A stretch of 64,000 nucleotides of DNA, taken from the NCBI RefSeq assembly GCF_004136315.1, contig NZ_CP029562.1, positions 4,239,501 through 4,303,500 on the forward strand. Direction: 5' to 3'. The number at the start of each line of letters is the position of its first letter. Within the stretch, counting starts at the first letter, position 1. The translations under genes and the position numbers were made by a program. Source of the stretch: Mesorhizobium sp. Pch-S. Its GTDB lineage: Bacteria; Pseudomonadota; Alphaproteobacteria; Rhizobiales; Rhizobiaceae. Below the pieces are notes generated by a model. The model was not told the origin of the DNA and ran no database searches. It was given only the letters and a program-made list of their open reading frames with translations. Shown piece by piece: positions 27,012 through 36,276 of this stretch.

Positions 27012-27884
27012 ATGAAGAAGATTCTCATTTCGCTGGCAGCGGTTTCCGCACTGCTCGTCGGTGCGGCCGCCTACGCCGAGGAAGCCGGTAAGGCAGGTGA
27101 GGCCTCGCACGCGGCCAACCCGACCCATTTCCCGATCCACGAACCCAAGGAAATGAAGTGGACCTTCGCAGGGCCATTCGGAACCTACGACAAGGCTCAG
27201 CTGCAGCGCGGGCTCAAGGTATACAAGGAAGTCTGCTCGGCCTGCCATTCGATGAAGCTGGTGGCTTTCCGCACGCTTTCGGACCTCGGTTATTCCGAGG
27301 TGCAGGTGAAGGCGCTCGCCGCCAGCTACACCGTGCAGGACGGTCCGAACGACGCCGGCGAAATGTTCGAGCGTCCCGGCCTGCCGTCCGACCACTTCCC
27401 GTCGCCTTATCCGAATGACCAGGCGGCTGCGGCCGCCAATGGCGGCGCTGTTCCGCCGGACATGTCGCTGCTCGCCAAAGCGCGCGGCCTGACGCGCGGG
27501 TTCCCGCAATTCGTCATCGACATCTTCACGCAATATGCCGAGAGCGGGCCCGACTACATCCATGCGCTGCTCAACGGCTATGACGAGCAGCCGCCGGCCG
27601 GCATGAAGATCCCAGAGGGCACGCACTACAATCCGTACTTCAATGCGGGCGTGTCGCTGAAGATGCCGAAGCCGATTTCGGCTGATCAGGTCACCTATGA
27701 CGACGGTACCCAGCAGACGGTCGAGCAGTACTCGGAAGACGTCACCGCGTTCCTGATGTGGGCGGCCGAACCGAAGCTGGAAGACCGCAAGAAGACCGGC
27801 TTCCGCGTCATCGTGTTCCTGCTGCTCTTCGCGGTTCTGATGTACCTGACCAAGCGCAAGGTCTGGTCGAACGTCGCCCACTGA
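27012..27884 (+). CDS. petC: Cytochrome c1 of the bc1 complex
   Basis: 290 residues with an N-terminal signal peptide (1-22), haem-binding CSACH at 75-79, the sixth-ligand Met in the region KMPKPISADQ, and a C-terminal anchor helix (about 262-281, FRVIVFLLLFAVLMYLTKRK). It receives electrons from the Rieske protein and reduces soluble or membrane cytochrome c. Last gene of petABC; a strong terminator follows. Confidence 0.96.
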   Translation: MKKILISLAAVSALLVGAAAYAEEAGKAGEASHAANPTHFPIHEPKEMKWTFAGPFGTYDKAQLQRGLKVYKEVCSACHSMKLVAFRTLSDLGYSEVQVKALAASYTVQDGPNDAGEMFERPGLPSDHFPSPYPNDQAAAAANGGAVPPDMSLLAKARGLTRGFPQFVIDIFTQYAESGPDYIHALLNGYDEQPPAGMKIPEGTHYNPYFNAGVSLKMPKPISADQVTYDDGTQQTVEQYSEDVTAFLMWAAEPKLEDRKKTGFRVIVFLLLFAVLMYLTKRKVWSNVAH

Positions 27885-27904
27885 CATCCGAGACACGCGT
27901 AAAA

Positions 27905-27939
27905 AAGGGGCCGGCCTGTTCATTCAGGCCGGCCTTTTT
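27905..27939 (+). terminator. Intrinsic terminator of petABC
   Basis: Ten-base perfect stem GGCCGGCCTG / CAGGCCGGCC with a six-base loop, preceded by an A-run and followed by TTTTTG. It lies 20-55 bases after the petC stop. Confidence 0.92.
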
Positions 27940-28013
27940 GTTTTCGGTTGGCGTCACATGCCTGTCACTGCATCGGAAGAAGCTTTGCCATCCCACTCGA
28001 CAGGATGGTTCCC

Positions 28014-28706
28014 ATGCGCAAAACCAGCTTCCTTGCCGGCCTGCTTCTTCTTGTCCTGACCACGACCGGTCAGGCTGAGGACGCGAAGCCTTTCATTACC
28101 AATGCCGACGTCGATCTGACTGCGATTCTGCCGCCGCCACCCGCCAACGATTCCACCATCACCAAAGCAGAACTTGCCGAGGTTTTGACGCTGCAGCTTA
28201 CGCGTACTCCTGAAATGGAAGCACGGGCCAAGGCTGATGCCGAAGAGAATGTCTGGCGGTTTTCCGACGTCATGGGTCCGAAGTTCACCAAGGAAGCGCT
28301 GCCGAAGCTTGATGCTTTTTTTGAACGCGTGGTGGCTACCGAAGGCGCGGTCGTCGACCCCGCCAAGGATGTCTGGAAACGTCCTAGGCCGCATATGCTG
28401 AGTGATCTGGTCAGGCCCGTCGTCAAGCCGTCCACCTCGGGTTCTTGGCCGTCAGGCCACACGACCCTCGGCACCGTGATGGGGATTGTCCTGTCCGACA
28501 TGGTTCCCGAGAAGCGTGCCGAGATCATGGCGCGGGCATGGGAATATGGTCACAACCGGGTCGTCGCCGGGATCCATTATCCTTCCGACATCGAGATGGG
28601 GCGGATTTCGGGCGCGGTGATTGCTTCCAACCTGCAGCACAATGCGGAATTCGAGACCGAATATGCTGCGGCGAAGGCAGAGTTGCGCGCTGACCTCGGC
28701 ATGTAG
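28014..28706 (+). CDS. Class A nonspecific acid phosphatase (PAP2 superfamily), exported
   Basis: 230 residues with a signal peptide (1-22, ending GQA-E). The three phosphatase motifs are present: K(x6)RP in KDVWKRPRP, PSGH in GSWPSGHTT, and the third motif HNRVVAGIHYPSD in which the usual SR is NR. Periplasmic enzymes of this class remove phosphate from nucleotides and sugar phosphates. I start at the ATG at 28014, after AGGAT; two upstream in-frame ATGs lack a site. Confidence 0.88.
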   Translation: MRKTSFLAGLLLLVLTTTGQAEDAKPFITNADVDLTAILPPPPANDSTITKAELAEVLTLQLTRTPEMEARAKADAEENVWRFSDVMGPKFTKEALPKLDAFFERVVATEGAVVDPAKDVWKRPRPHMLSDLVRPVVKPSTSGSWPSGHTTLGTVMGIVLSDMVPEKRAEIMARAWEYGHNRVVAGIHYPSDIEMGRISGAVIASNLQHNAEFETEYAAAKAELRADLGM

Positions 28707-28862
28707 TGAAAAGCCTCGAACCGGCACCGCCAACCGATGATTGCGAAAAGGGGCGTCGGAACGATGTCCCTTCAGCTTTTCTGGATAAGTCGCCTGCCTG
28801 ATAGACACCCATACATGCGCGTGTTTACGTGCGGTTGGGGGGCGTCGTTAGGGAGGAAAGCC

Positions 28863-30227
28863 GTGGCTGGTCCATCTCACTCGACTGCCGCTGATTCCGG
28901 CATGCGCGAGCGCGTCGTTCGAAAAGTTGCCTGGCGGTTGATGCCGTTTCTCGGCCTGCTTTATTTCATCAACTATCTTGATCGTACCAATATCGGTTTT
29001 GCCGCGCCGCACGGCATGAACGATGCGCTGGGCTTCGACAAGGCTGCCTTCGGGCTTGCCTCAGGCATCTTCTTCATCGGTTATCTGCTGCTTGAAGTGC
29101 CCAGCAATCTTATCCTGCACAAGGTGGGGGCGCGGCGCTGGATCGCGCGCATCATGGTGAGCTGGGGCATCGTCGCCTCGCTGATGGCCTTCGTGCCAAA
29201 TGCGCTGTCGATGTATGGCCTGCGCTTCCTGCTCGGCATTGCCGAGGCCGGCTTCTTCCCCGGCATCATCCTTTATCTGACGTTCTGGTTCCCCAAGCGC
29301 GAGCGTGCGCGTGCAGTGGCACTGTTCATGATCGCGATACCGGTGTCGTCGGTGATCGGCTCGCCTTTGTCCGCATGGCTGATCTCGGCTGGTCATGGAT
29401 TGGTGTTCGGGCTGGACGGCTGGCGCTTCATGTTCCTGGTCGAAGGCCTGCCGGCGATCCTGATCGGCGTGCTGTGCTGGTTCTATCTCACCGACAAGCC
29501 GCAGGACGCTGCCTGGCTGACGGCGGAAGAGCGCAACTGGCTGCAGAACGAGATGGATAGCGAACATGCCCAGACAAGCCAGCGCTATCACTACCCGCTC
29601 AGAAAGGCGCTGACACAGCCTCGCATCCTGGCACTGGCCTTCGTCTATTTCGGCGTCGTCTACGGGCTCTACGCGGTTGGTTTCTTCCTGCCGACGATCA
29701 TCGCCGGCTTCAAGCAGGCCTTCAACACGGAGTATTCGATCATCGAGCAGGGTTTCATCGTCGCTATCCCCTACGCTTTCGGCGCGATTGCCATGTATCT
29801 GTGGGCCAGGCACGGCGACCGGACAAGGGAGCGGGTGTGGCACGTGGCCATTCCAGCCATTGTCGGCGGTCTCGCCATTCCGGTCGCGCTTTACATGCAA
29901 TCGCCTTTCACCACGATGATCGCGGTGACGATCTGCGCCATGGGCATCTGTTCGGCGCTGCCGACTTTCTGGGCATTGCCGACACGGTTCCTGACGGGGG
30001 CTGCGGCAGCCGGCGGCATAGCGCTCATCAACTCGCTGGGTAACCTTGCCGGGTTCGTCGGACCCTATGTGACCGGCTGGCTCACCGACCTGACTGGCAA
30101 TCCGAAGGCAGGGCTCTGGGTGGTCGGGGCCTTCATGATCGCCGCCGGGATCGTCGCCGTCCTGCTCAAGGCAGCGCCGGAGCCAGACGACGGGCGGGTT
30201 GCGGAGTCCGATACATTGCCGGCGTAG
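28863..30227 (+). CDS. MFS transporter, anion:cation symporter (ACS) type
   Basis: 454 residues, 12 predicted helices. The first block (MPFLGLLYFINYLDRTNIGF) and FPKRERARAVALFMIAIP are typical of ACS-family permeases for phthalate, tartrate, glucarate or vitamin-like acids. GTG start at 28863 directly after GGGAGGAAAGCC; the frame is open 126 bases further upstream but without similarity. Substrate not predictable from sequence. Confidence 0.85.
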   Translation: MAGPSHSTAADSGMRERVVRKVAWRLMPFLGLLYFINYLDRTNIGFAAPHGMNDALGFDKAAFGLASGIFFIGYLLLEVPSNLILHKVGARRWIARIMVSWGIVASLMAFVPNALSMYGLRFLLGIAEAGFFPGIILYLTFWFPKRERARAVALFMIAIPVSSVIGSPLSAWLISAGHGLVFGLDGWRFMFLVEGLPAILIGVLCWFYLTDKPQDAAWLTAEERNWLQNEMDSEHAQTSQRYHYPLRKALTQPRILALAFVYFGVVYGLYAVGFFLPTIIAGFKQAFNTEYSIIEQGFIVAIPYAFGAIAMYLWARHGDRTRERVWHVAIPAIVGGLAIPVALYMQSPFTTMIAVTICAMGICSALPTFWALPTRFLTGAAAAGGIALINSLGNLAGFVGPYVTGWLTDLTGNPKAGLWVVGAFMIAAGIVAVLLKAAPEPDDGRVAESDTLPA

Positions 30228-30300
30228 CGGCCTGCACTCATACACGCCGGAAGTCGCAGATAGGATGGCTTCCGGCTTTTCTTTGCCTGCCGCAGCCGTT

Positions 30301-30397
30301 AGAGCGTTTCCGTTTTCACGGAACCGCGGAAATGCTCTTTTTGTTTCTACGCAGTTTCCGACGCAAAACCGCTACACACTTTTGCTGGAATTGCTCT
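30301..30397 (+). repeat. Palindromic extragenic repeat, copy 3 (form A)
   Basis: AGAGCGTTTCCGTTTTCACG, degenerate partner CGCGGAAATGCTC, T-rich linker, then the second block ending TTGCTGGAATTGCTCT. It fills most of the gap between the MFS gene and apt, so apt transcripts probably start within or just after it. Confidence 0.8.
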
Positions 30398-30428
30398 ATC
30401 GATGGGCGGAACAGGGAATGGATTCTTG

Positions 30429-30971
30429 ATGTCATCGATCGAAGAGACACTGCTTTCCGCCATCCGCACCATCCCGGATTATCCGAAACCGGGTGTCCTG
30501 TTTCGCGACATCACCACGCTGCTTGGCAATGCGCGCGCCTTTCGCCGGGCCATCGATGAACTGGTGCATCCCTATGCCGGGCAGAAAATAGAAAAGATCG
30601 CCGGGATCGAAGCGCGTGGCTTCATCCTGGGCGGTGCCATCGCGCATCAGCTGTCGGCCGGCTTCGTGCCGATCCGCAAGAAGGGCAAGCTGCCGCATGA
30701 GACCGTGCGCGTCGCTTACAGCCTGGAATACGGGCTCGACGAGATGGAAATGCACAAGGACGGTGTAGTCCCGGGTGAGAAGGTGATCCTGGTCGACGAT
30801 CTGATCGCCACAGGCGGCACGGCAGAAGCGGCGGTAAAGCTGCTGCGCCAGATCGGCGCCGATATCGTGGCGGCCTGCTTTGTCATCGACTTGCCGGATC
30901 TTGGCGGGCGCAGGAAGCTCGAAGCACTCGACGTGCCGGTGCGCACGCTGATCGCCTTTGACGGGCATTGA
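30429..30971 (+). CDS. apt: Adenine phosphoribosyltransferase
   Basis: 180 residues. Converts adenine and PRPP to AMP in purine salvage. The PRPP-binding loop [17 protein letters not shown], the N-terminal [18 protein letters not shown] and [10 protein letters not shown] are diagnostic. I use the ATG at 30429 (MSSIEETLL); a GTG/ATG-type start 27 bases upstream lacks similarity. Stand-alone gene. Confidence 0.95.
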   Translation: MSSIEETLLSAIRTIPDYPKPGVLFRDITTLLGNARAFRRAIDELVHPYAGQKIEKIAGIEARGFILGGAIAHQLSAGFVPIRKKGKLPHETVRVAYSLEYGLDEMEMHKDGVVPGEKVILVDDLIATGGTAEAAVKLLRQIGADIVAACFVIDLPDLGGRRKLEALDVPVRTLIAFDGH

Positions 30972-31019
30972 GAAGGTCGAGTCTCCAGGCAGGCGCAGTC
31001 TCGCTCTGGAAGGCGGACC

Positions 31020-31652
31020 TCACATCCCTTTGATCGCCCTGAACAAGGTGAAGGCAGCGACGGCCATCAGGAGCAGACCGGCGCCCCGGCCGATCCAAAC
31101 GGTTGCCGCGTGATTTTCGGTCAATGCATCGCGGCCGCGCAAAGCGGCGAGTGCCAGCCCGCCATAGACGACCATCTGCACGGTGATGGTCATGGTGCCC
31201 ATGATCAGCGCCTGCAGCCAGATTGGGCCGTAAATCGGTTTCATGAACTGCGGGTAGACGGCGAGCACGAACAGCCAGGCCTTGGGATTGAGCACGCAGG
31301 TAAGCACGCCTTGCGCCAGGATCGTGCCAAGAGGGCGGGCTGCTGCTGCCTCGACCCTGTCGACGGCAATGGCGCTGCGGGATAGCGTGAAGCCGATCCA
31401 CATCATGTAGAGCGAGCCGGCCACCATCATGGCTGGCGCCACCACCGGCAGCAAAGTCGACAGGCCGGTCACGAAGATCGTGCCGAAGATGGTGTGACAG
31501 ATGCCGCCAAGCATGATGCCGGCGGTTGCTGCAACACCTGCCTGCCGCCCCCCGGTGAGCGCATTGGCCAACACGAACAGCATGTCCATGCCGGGCACGA
31601 CAATGATGCCGACCAGCAGAACGAAGTAGAGCCACAACGCGCTGGCATCCAT
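31020..31652 (-). CDS. LysE/RhtB-family amino-acid exporter
   Basis: 210 residues, six hydrophobic segments. N-terminal LYFVLLVGIIVVPGMDMLFV and the GxxxG-type GIMLGGICHTIFG, then LNPKAWLFVLAVYPQF, match the LysE translocator family (export of amino acids or homoserine lactones). I use the ATG at 31652; a longer frame to 31739 adds a non-membrane stretch without similarity. Convergent with apt. Confidence 0.88.
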   Translation of the reverse strand: MDASALWLYFVLLVGIIVVPGMDMLFVLANALTGGRQAGVAATAGIMLGGICHTIFGTIFVTGLSTLLPVVAPAMMVAGSLYMMWIGFTLSRSAIAVDRVEAAAARPLGTILAQGVLTCVLNPKAWLFVLAVYPQFMKPIYGPIWLQALIMGTMTITVQMVVYGGLALAALRGRDALTENHAATVWIGRGAGLLLMAVAAFTLFRAIKGM

Positions 31653-31782
31653 CGGCCGTATCCCCCAAACCGGATCCGCCGCCACGGCGAACCTCGCTCC
31701 CTGTCGAGGGCCGATCCAATAGCGCAGGCATGCTGACACCCTGCTGTCAGGATGCGATGGCGATGCTCGGGTTTTGAAAAGC

Positions 31783-32250
31783 TTATTCAGCCTTCACCAG
31801 CACGGAACTTTCGAACTCGATCACCTTGTCGCCGGTGGAATCGAAGGCCTCGCACAGAATGGTCAGCAACCGCCAGCCCGGCCGCGATGCCAGTGCGCGG
31901 TGAGCCAGGCCGGTGCGTGTGAAGGTGACTGTCTCGCCCGCGAATACCGGTTTCAGCCATTTGAGGTTGCGGAACCCCGGCGAGGGGCCGTATTCCGGCT
32001 CCGGACCAGGGCCATCCCAGGCGATATCGGGCCGCTTCGGCGTCTTCAGATTGTATTTCATCCAGGTCGAGGCTGTGTGCCAGCCTGAAGCGCACAAACC
32101 GCCGAGCAGGCTCTTCCTGGCCGCCTCTTCGTCGACATGGAAGACCTGCGGGTCGAACTTGCGGGCGAAGGCCTTGATCGCCTCCGGCTCGAAGGTGTGA
32201 GAGCCGAGCGTGACGGTGACGCCGATGCCGAAATACTCGTCGAGCGTCAT
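31783..32250 (-). CDS. MaoC-family dehydratase (second of a pair)
   Basis: 155-residue hotdog-fold protein. The pattern KAFARKFDPQVFHVDEEAAR with the catalytic Asp/His region, plus GLCASGWHTAS, fits MaoC-like (R)-specific enoyl-CoA hydratases. Its start overlaps the stop of its paralogue upstream (ATGA), so the two are coupled and may form a heterodimer, as in two-subunit MaoC dehydratases. Substrate unknown. Confidence 0.85.
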   Translation of the reverse strand: MTLDEYFGIGVTVTLGSHTFEPEAIKAFARKFDPQVFHVDEEAARKSLLGGLCASGWHTASTWMKYNLKTPKRPDIAWDGPGPEPEYGPSPGFRNLKWLKPVFAGETVTFTRTGLAHRALASRPGWRLLTILCEAFDSTGDKVIEFESSVLVKAE

Positions 32251-32711
32251 GCCTCGCCTCCGGCCCGGGTCAGGAACATGCCGGTGTTCTCCAGTTCGAA
32301 AACCGCCTCATTGCGCTGGTTGAACAACTCGGCGCGCATGGTGACGAAACCGAGCCTCGGCTTCGACTTGGACAGGCGCTTGGCAAGCACCGTGGTGCGG
32401 CCGGTCAGCGTGTCGCCGGCAAGCACCGGCTTCTTCCATTTGACCTGGTCGACGCCGGGCGCCCCCTGCGAGGTGGATTCCAGCAGGAAGGCGTCGCACA
32501 GCATGCGCATGAACATGCAGCAGGTGTGCCAGCCGGAAGCAGAGAGACCGCCGAGAAGGCTGGCCTTGCCGGCTTCCTCGTCGAGATGCATGGGCTGGAA
32601 GTCGAATTCGGAAGCGAATTCGATGATCTCCGCTGCCTTCACTTTCTTGGTGCCGAGGTCGAGGATGGCGCCTTCCTCGAAATCCTCATAGGCCCATTTC
32701 TTGCCGGTCAT
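32247..32711 (-). CDS. MaoC-family dehydratase (first of a pair)
   Basis: 154 residues, clearly related to the downstream gene (EFASEFDFQPMHLDEEAGK, LLGGLSASGWHTCCMFMRML). The FDFQPMH/D motif holds the probable catalytic Asp and His. The ATG at 32711 follows GAGG; a GTG one codon earlier is also open. Tandem duplication with retained overlap suggests obligate co-expression. Confidence 0.85.
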   Translation of the reverse strand: MTGKKWAYEDFEEGAILDLGTKKVKAAEIIEFASEFDFQPMHLDEEAGKASLLGGLSASGWHTCCMFMRMLCDAFLLESTSQGAPGVDQVKWKKPVLAGDTLTGRTTVLAKRLSKSKPRLGFVTMRAELFNQRNEAVFELENTGMFLTRAGGEA

Positions 32712-32837
32712 CACGCAACCTCGTTCAAGCTTGTACGATTATTGTGACCGTTGCCCTGTCCTCCCGCAAGATCATGCGGGTCTTGGTTCAGTGCTTTAAG
32801 CCATGTGGATGGCATGATCCCGGCAAGTCTCAGATCG

Positions 32838-33812
32838 TCAAAGCCAGCCGCGCCGGCGGAAGTAGAGATAGGGCAGGATCGCGGAGACGATCATGAGGCC
32901 GATCGCGAATGGATAGCCGACCGCCCATTTCAGCTCCGGCATGAGTTCGAAATTCATGCCGTAGATGGAGGCCACCAGCGTCGGCGGCAGGAAGATGACG
33001 GCCGCGACCGAGAAGATCTTGATGATGGCGTTCTGTTCGATGGAGATCATGCCAAGCGTGGCGTCGAGCAGGAAGCTGATCTTCTGCGACAGAAACGTGG
33101 CGTGGTCGGCCAGCGACAGCACATCCCGCGCCAGCGTCTTGATGCGGGCGCGGGTATCCTTGCCCATCTTGGTCTGCGTGGCAGCATGCGCGAGGAAACC
33201 CGCCACCCGTTGCAGAGAGGTCAGGCTGTCGCGCACGCTCGAGGCAAGATCCTCCTTGCGGCCGATGCTCTTCAGGAGTTCCTGGAAATCGCGGTCGCGG
33301 CGCGAGGCCTTGGTCGCCGTCGCTTCGAAGATGTCGCGTGAGATCGCCTCGATATCGCGGCCAGCTTTCTCCAGGATGTCGGCGAGGCGATCGACGATCG
33401 CTTCGAGCAGGCCGAGCAGGATGGTGTCGGCGCTGGTGCAGCCGGTGGCCACTTTCTCGGCGCGCAACGGAAATGTCTTGAAAGCCCGCGGTTCGTGATA
33501 CCGCACGGTGACCAGTCGTTTCGACGCCAGCACGAAGGTGACCGGCGACATCTCCGGCTTCTCGCCTTCTGTCTGCGATGGCAGGTTGGCAGTCATGAAA
33601 TATCCGCCGTCCTCGACATAGAGGCGGCTGGATATCTCGATCTCCTCCATCTCCTCGCGCGTCGGCACGGCGATGCCGAACACCGCCTCGATCGTGGCTT
33701 CTTCTTCCTTGGTGGGATTGAGCAGGTCGACCCAGACGATGGCGTCCCGGTTCTGCTCGATGTCCTCAACGGGACGCAGGCGGTCATTATCCACGACGAA
33801 GGCTTTGATCAT
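32838..33812 (-). CDS. corA: CorA-type magnesium/cobalt transporter
   Basis: 324-residue divalent-cation channel. Long N-terminal cytoplasmic domain with coiled-coil helices, two C-terminal membrane helices (about 263-285 and 297-316) and the invariant YGMNFE filter motif between them. GGAGACCACGCG precedes the ATG at 33812; a longer frame to 33932 is not supported. Members form pentamers that gate Mg2+ influx. Confidence 0.92.
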   Translation of the reverse strand: MIKAFVVDNDRLRPVEDIEQNRDAIVWVDLLNPTKEEEATIEAVFGIAVPTREEMEEIEISSRLYVEDGGYFMTANLPSQTEGEKPEMSPVTFVLASKRLVTVRYHEPRAFKTFPLRAEKVATGCTSADTILLGLLEAIVDRLADILEKAGRDIEAISRDIFEATATKASRRDRDFQELLKSIGRKEDLASSVRDSLTSLQRVAGFLAHAATQTKMGKDTRARIKTLARDVLSLADHATFLSQKISFLLDATLGMISIEQNAIIKIFSVAAVIFLPPTLVASIYGMNFELMPELKWAVGYPFAIGLMIVSAILPYLYFRRRGWL

Positions 33813-34042
33813 CGCGTGGTCTCCCATGCTGGAAACGATATGAGGCCCAAAGGGCACAGGCTCATGACGGCACCGAGGGGAGAAATCCAGCCGGTGCAAG
33901 GGCGCGATAGACCCGGGGTCGAGCCGCGTCAAGCTTCAAAGATTGCCAGATTCCTGGCGCGGAGCAGGCGATGCACTTGCCGCGGAGTGATCGGTGTAGA
34001 ATAAACGTCGCGTTGCTCTCCGGGACATGATCGCGGTTTCAA

Positions 34043-34852
34043 GTGCAGTCCGGCGCCAGAACCATTGTCGAAACCTGCAGCTTTGCTCTCGGGTCGGCTG
34101 ATCTTCTCCGCGCGCGCGCTTCTGCGCGTCGTTTCGCTCTGCACATGCACGAGACATTCTCGGTGGTTGTCGTCATCGCCGGAAGCGCTTCGCTGTATTC
34201 GAAGAGATGGAGCAAGAAGGCGCAGGCAGGCGACGTATTTTTCTTCAATCCATTCGAGGTCCATGGTGGTGGCAGCCTGGATCAATCGGTCCAATATGAG
34301 GTTCTCTATCCGTCGCGCCACCTGGTCGCTGATTGCCTGTCCGGCGCAGGATGCAGGACCTCTATTCCCTTGTTTCAAACCGACGTTCTGCGCAAATGCG
34401 CAGCAACCGAGGCATTCATCGATGTACTGTCGTCGGCGACATCGGGCATCACCCAGGTCGAGACAGCGCTGGGCACCTTGTTGCGCAGTTGTTCGTTCGA
34501 ATCGGTCAGCTTTCCCGAACGTAGTATGACCGCGGTCCGGGCAGCCTGCGATTTTATCGAAGAACGATACATGCACGCCGTCAGCACGGACCTGCTCGCC
34601 CGTCATGTCGGGCTTCACAAGAGCCATTTCATTCGGACATTTCATCGGGCTACGGGTATTGCGCCGCAGACCTACCTCCGGCAGTTGCGGATCGCGAGGG
34701 CGCGGGATCTGATCTGCGAAGGTGCTGAATTGTGCGAGGCAGCACAGTCAGTCGGCTTCTGTGATCAGGCGCACCTCACGCGCGAATTCAAGAAAGTCTA
34801 TGGAGTTCCTCCCGGCCGCTTGTCGCGCGACCTCCGGATCTCCCGTCACTAG
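34043..34852 (+). CDS. AraC-family regulator with N-terminal cupin
   Basis: 269 residues. N-terminal AraC-type ligand cupin (HMHETFSVVVVIAGSASLY, GDVFFFNPFEVHGG) and two C-terminal helix-turn-helix motifs (STDLLARHVGLHKSHFIRTF and SVGFCDQAHLTREFKKVYG). Regulators of this layout often control amino-acid exporters or catabolic genes. GTG start at 34043. The TAG stop lies in a repeat edge (CACTAGAGCG). It precedes the TrpB-like gene by 177 bases and may control it, which is inference. Confidence 0.88.
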   Translation: MQSGARTIVETCSFALGSADLLRARASARRFALHMHETFSVVVVIAGSASLYSKRWSKKAQAGDVFFFNPFEVHGGGSLDQSVQYEVLYPSRHLVADCLSGAGCRTSIPLFQTDVLRKCAATEAFIDVLSSATSGITQVETALGTLLRSCSFESVSFPERSMTAVRAACDFIEERYMHAVSTDLLARHVGLHKSHFIRTFHRATGIAPQTYLRQLRIARARDLICEGAELCEAAQSVGFCDQAHLTREFKKVYGVPPGRLSRDLRISRH

Positions 34853-34953
34853 AGCGTTTCCGTTTTTCAAGGAAACGCGGAAACGCTCTAAGTTTCGTTT
34901 TCGCCGCTTTTTTGTAACGCCGAGTGATTCCACTCGGCTACAAAATGCTCCAG
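34849..34953 (+). repeat. Palindromic extragenic repeat, copy 4 (form B)
   Basis: CTAGAGCGTTTCCGTTTTTC, then GGAAACGCGGAAACGCTC, a T-rich linker, and a second stem GCCGAGTGATTCCACTCGGC followed by TACAAAATGCTCC. The second stem differs from form A and is shared only with the copy at 39.9 kb. The first bases contain the stop codon of the AraC gene. Confidence 0.8.
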
Positions 34954-35028
34954 GCACGCAAATCCCGTTCAAGAATCGATTCCTCGCTTGGCCTATCGGT
35001 AGGACCTCAACTCCAGGAGGTCGATCAT

Positions 35029-36246
35029 ATGTCCCGCCAAGTCTCGGAAACTTATCTGAAAACCCATCCGGACAGCGAAGGCCACTATGGCAGATATGGC
35101 GGTATCCATTATCCCGAAGCGCTCCGGCCCGAACTGGTCGCCTTGGCTGAAACATACCGACGCGCCTTGGGCAGCGAGGATTTTCAGCGCAAGCTCGAGG
35201 ACGCTCGCGCGCATTTCCAGGGCCGTCCCACGCCCGTGCACCGCCTCGCCAATCTTTCCGCCCAGATCGGCGGCGCGACGCTGTTCGTCAAACGCGAGGA
35301 TCTGAACCACACCGGTGCCCACAAGCTCAATCATTGCGTCGGTTTCGCCCTGCTGGCGCGCCACATGGGCAAGACCAAGCTGATTGCAGAGACAGGTGCC
35401 GGCCAGCACGGGGTCGCACTTGCCACGGCGGCAGCCTGTTTCGGCCTGGAATGCGAGGTCCACATCGGAGAGGTCGATTTCGAGAAAGCCCACTCCAATG
35501 TGAGCCGCATGAAGGTTCTGGGGGCAACTGTTGTTGTCGCGACACGCGGGCAGTCCGCTCTCAAGGAAGCGAGCGATTCCGCCTACGATGCTTACGTGCG
35601 GCAGCATCGACAGGCACTTTATGCGATCGGCTCGGCGATCGGCCCGCATCCATTTCCAATGATTGTCCGCGATTTTCAATCGGTCGTCGGACAAGAGGCC
35701 CGGCAACAGTTCCTGGCGATGAACAATGGAGCTCTACCCAACCATGTCGTGGCATGCGTGGCTGGAGGGTCGAACGCGATGGGCATCTATGCCGGCTTTC
35801 TCGACGACAAGGGTGTGTCGTTGCACGGCGTCGAGCCATTGGGAAAATCAGCCGAGCCTGGCGAGCATGCCGCGACATTGAGCTTCGGAACACCTGGAAC
35901 GCTGCATGGTGCGCGCTGCATCGTTCTTCAGGACGCGGAGGGCAACGTCGCCAAGGTTTCTTCAATCGCGTCCGGGCTTGTCTATCCGGGCGTCGGCCCC
36001 GAGATATGCATGCTCCATGATGCGGGGCGTGTGTCGTTCACCGCGGTGGACGACATGCAGGCCGTTTCGGCATTCTATCGATTATCCAGGGCTGAAGGCA
36101 TCATTCCCGCGCTCGAGAGCGCGCACGCGGTCGCGTTTGCGATGCAACTGGCGGAACGGTGCCGACCGTCGGAGCGAATCCTCATCAACCTTTCAGGCCG
36201 GGGGGACAAGGACGTGGACTTCGTGACGACGAACTACGGTGGCTGA
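35029..36246 (+). CDS. Stand-alone TrpB-like PLP enzyme (tryptophan synthase beta family)
   Basis: 405 residues. PLP Lys99 in LNHTGAHKLN, catalytic Glu121 in ETGAGQHG, phosphate loop CVAGGSNAMG and C-terminal SGRGDKD are conserved, so it should join indole (or another nucleophile) to serine. Several positions differ from housekeeping TrpB: HKLNHC for HKINN, and SNVSRMK for the usual LNVFRM in the COMM region that talks to TrpA. No trpA or trpF is nearby; two AraC genes flank it. AGGAGG lies eight bases before the ATG. A non-canonical, TrpA-independent role is inferred. Confidence 0.82.
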   Translation: MSRQVSETYLKTHPDSEGHYGRYGGIHYPEALRPELVALAETYRRALGSEDFQRKLEDARAHFQGRPTPVHRLANLSAQIGGATLFVKREDLNHTGAHKLNHCVGFALLARHMGKTKLIAETGAGQHGVALATAAACFGLECEVHIGEVDFEKAHSNVSRMKVLGATVVVATRGQSALKEASDSAYDAYVRQHRQALYAIGSAIGPHPFPMIVRDFQSVVGQEARQQFLAMNNGALPNHVVACVAGGSNAMGIYAGFLDDKGVSLHGVEPLGKSAEPGEHAATLSFGTPGTLHGARCIVLQDAEGNVAKVSSIASGLVYPGVGPEICMLHDAGRVSFTAVDDMQAVSAFYRLSRAEGIIPALESAHAVAFAMQLAERCRPSERILINLSGRGDKDVDFVTTNYGG

Positions 36247-36276
36247 TCTGCGGCGAGTGGACTTGGAGCTAGACGC

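Noticed and set aside
35029..36246. Housekeeping trpB of a trp operon
   Set aside because: No trpA or trpF next to it, its own strong ribosome site, AraC neighbours and altered COMM-region residues.
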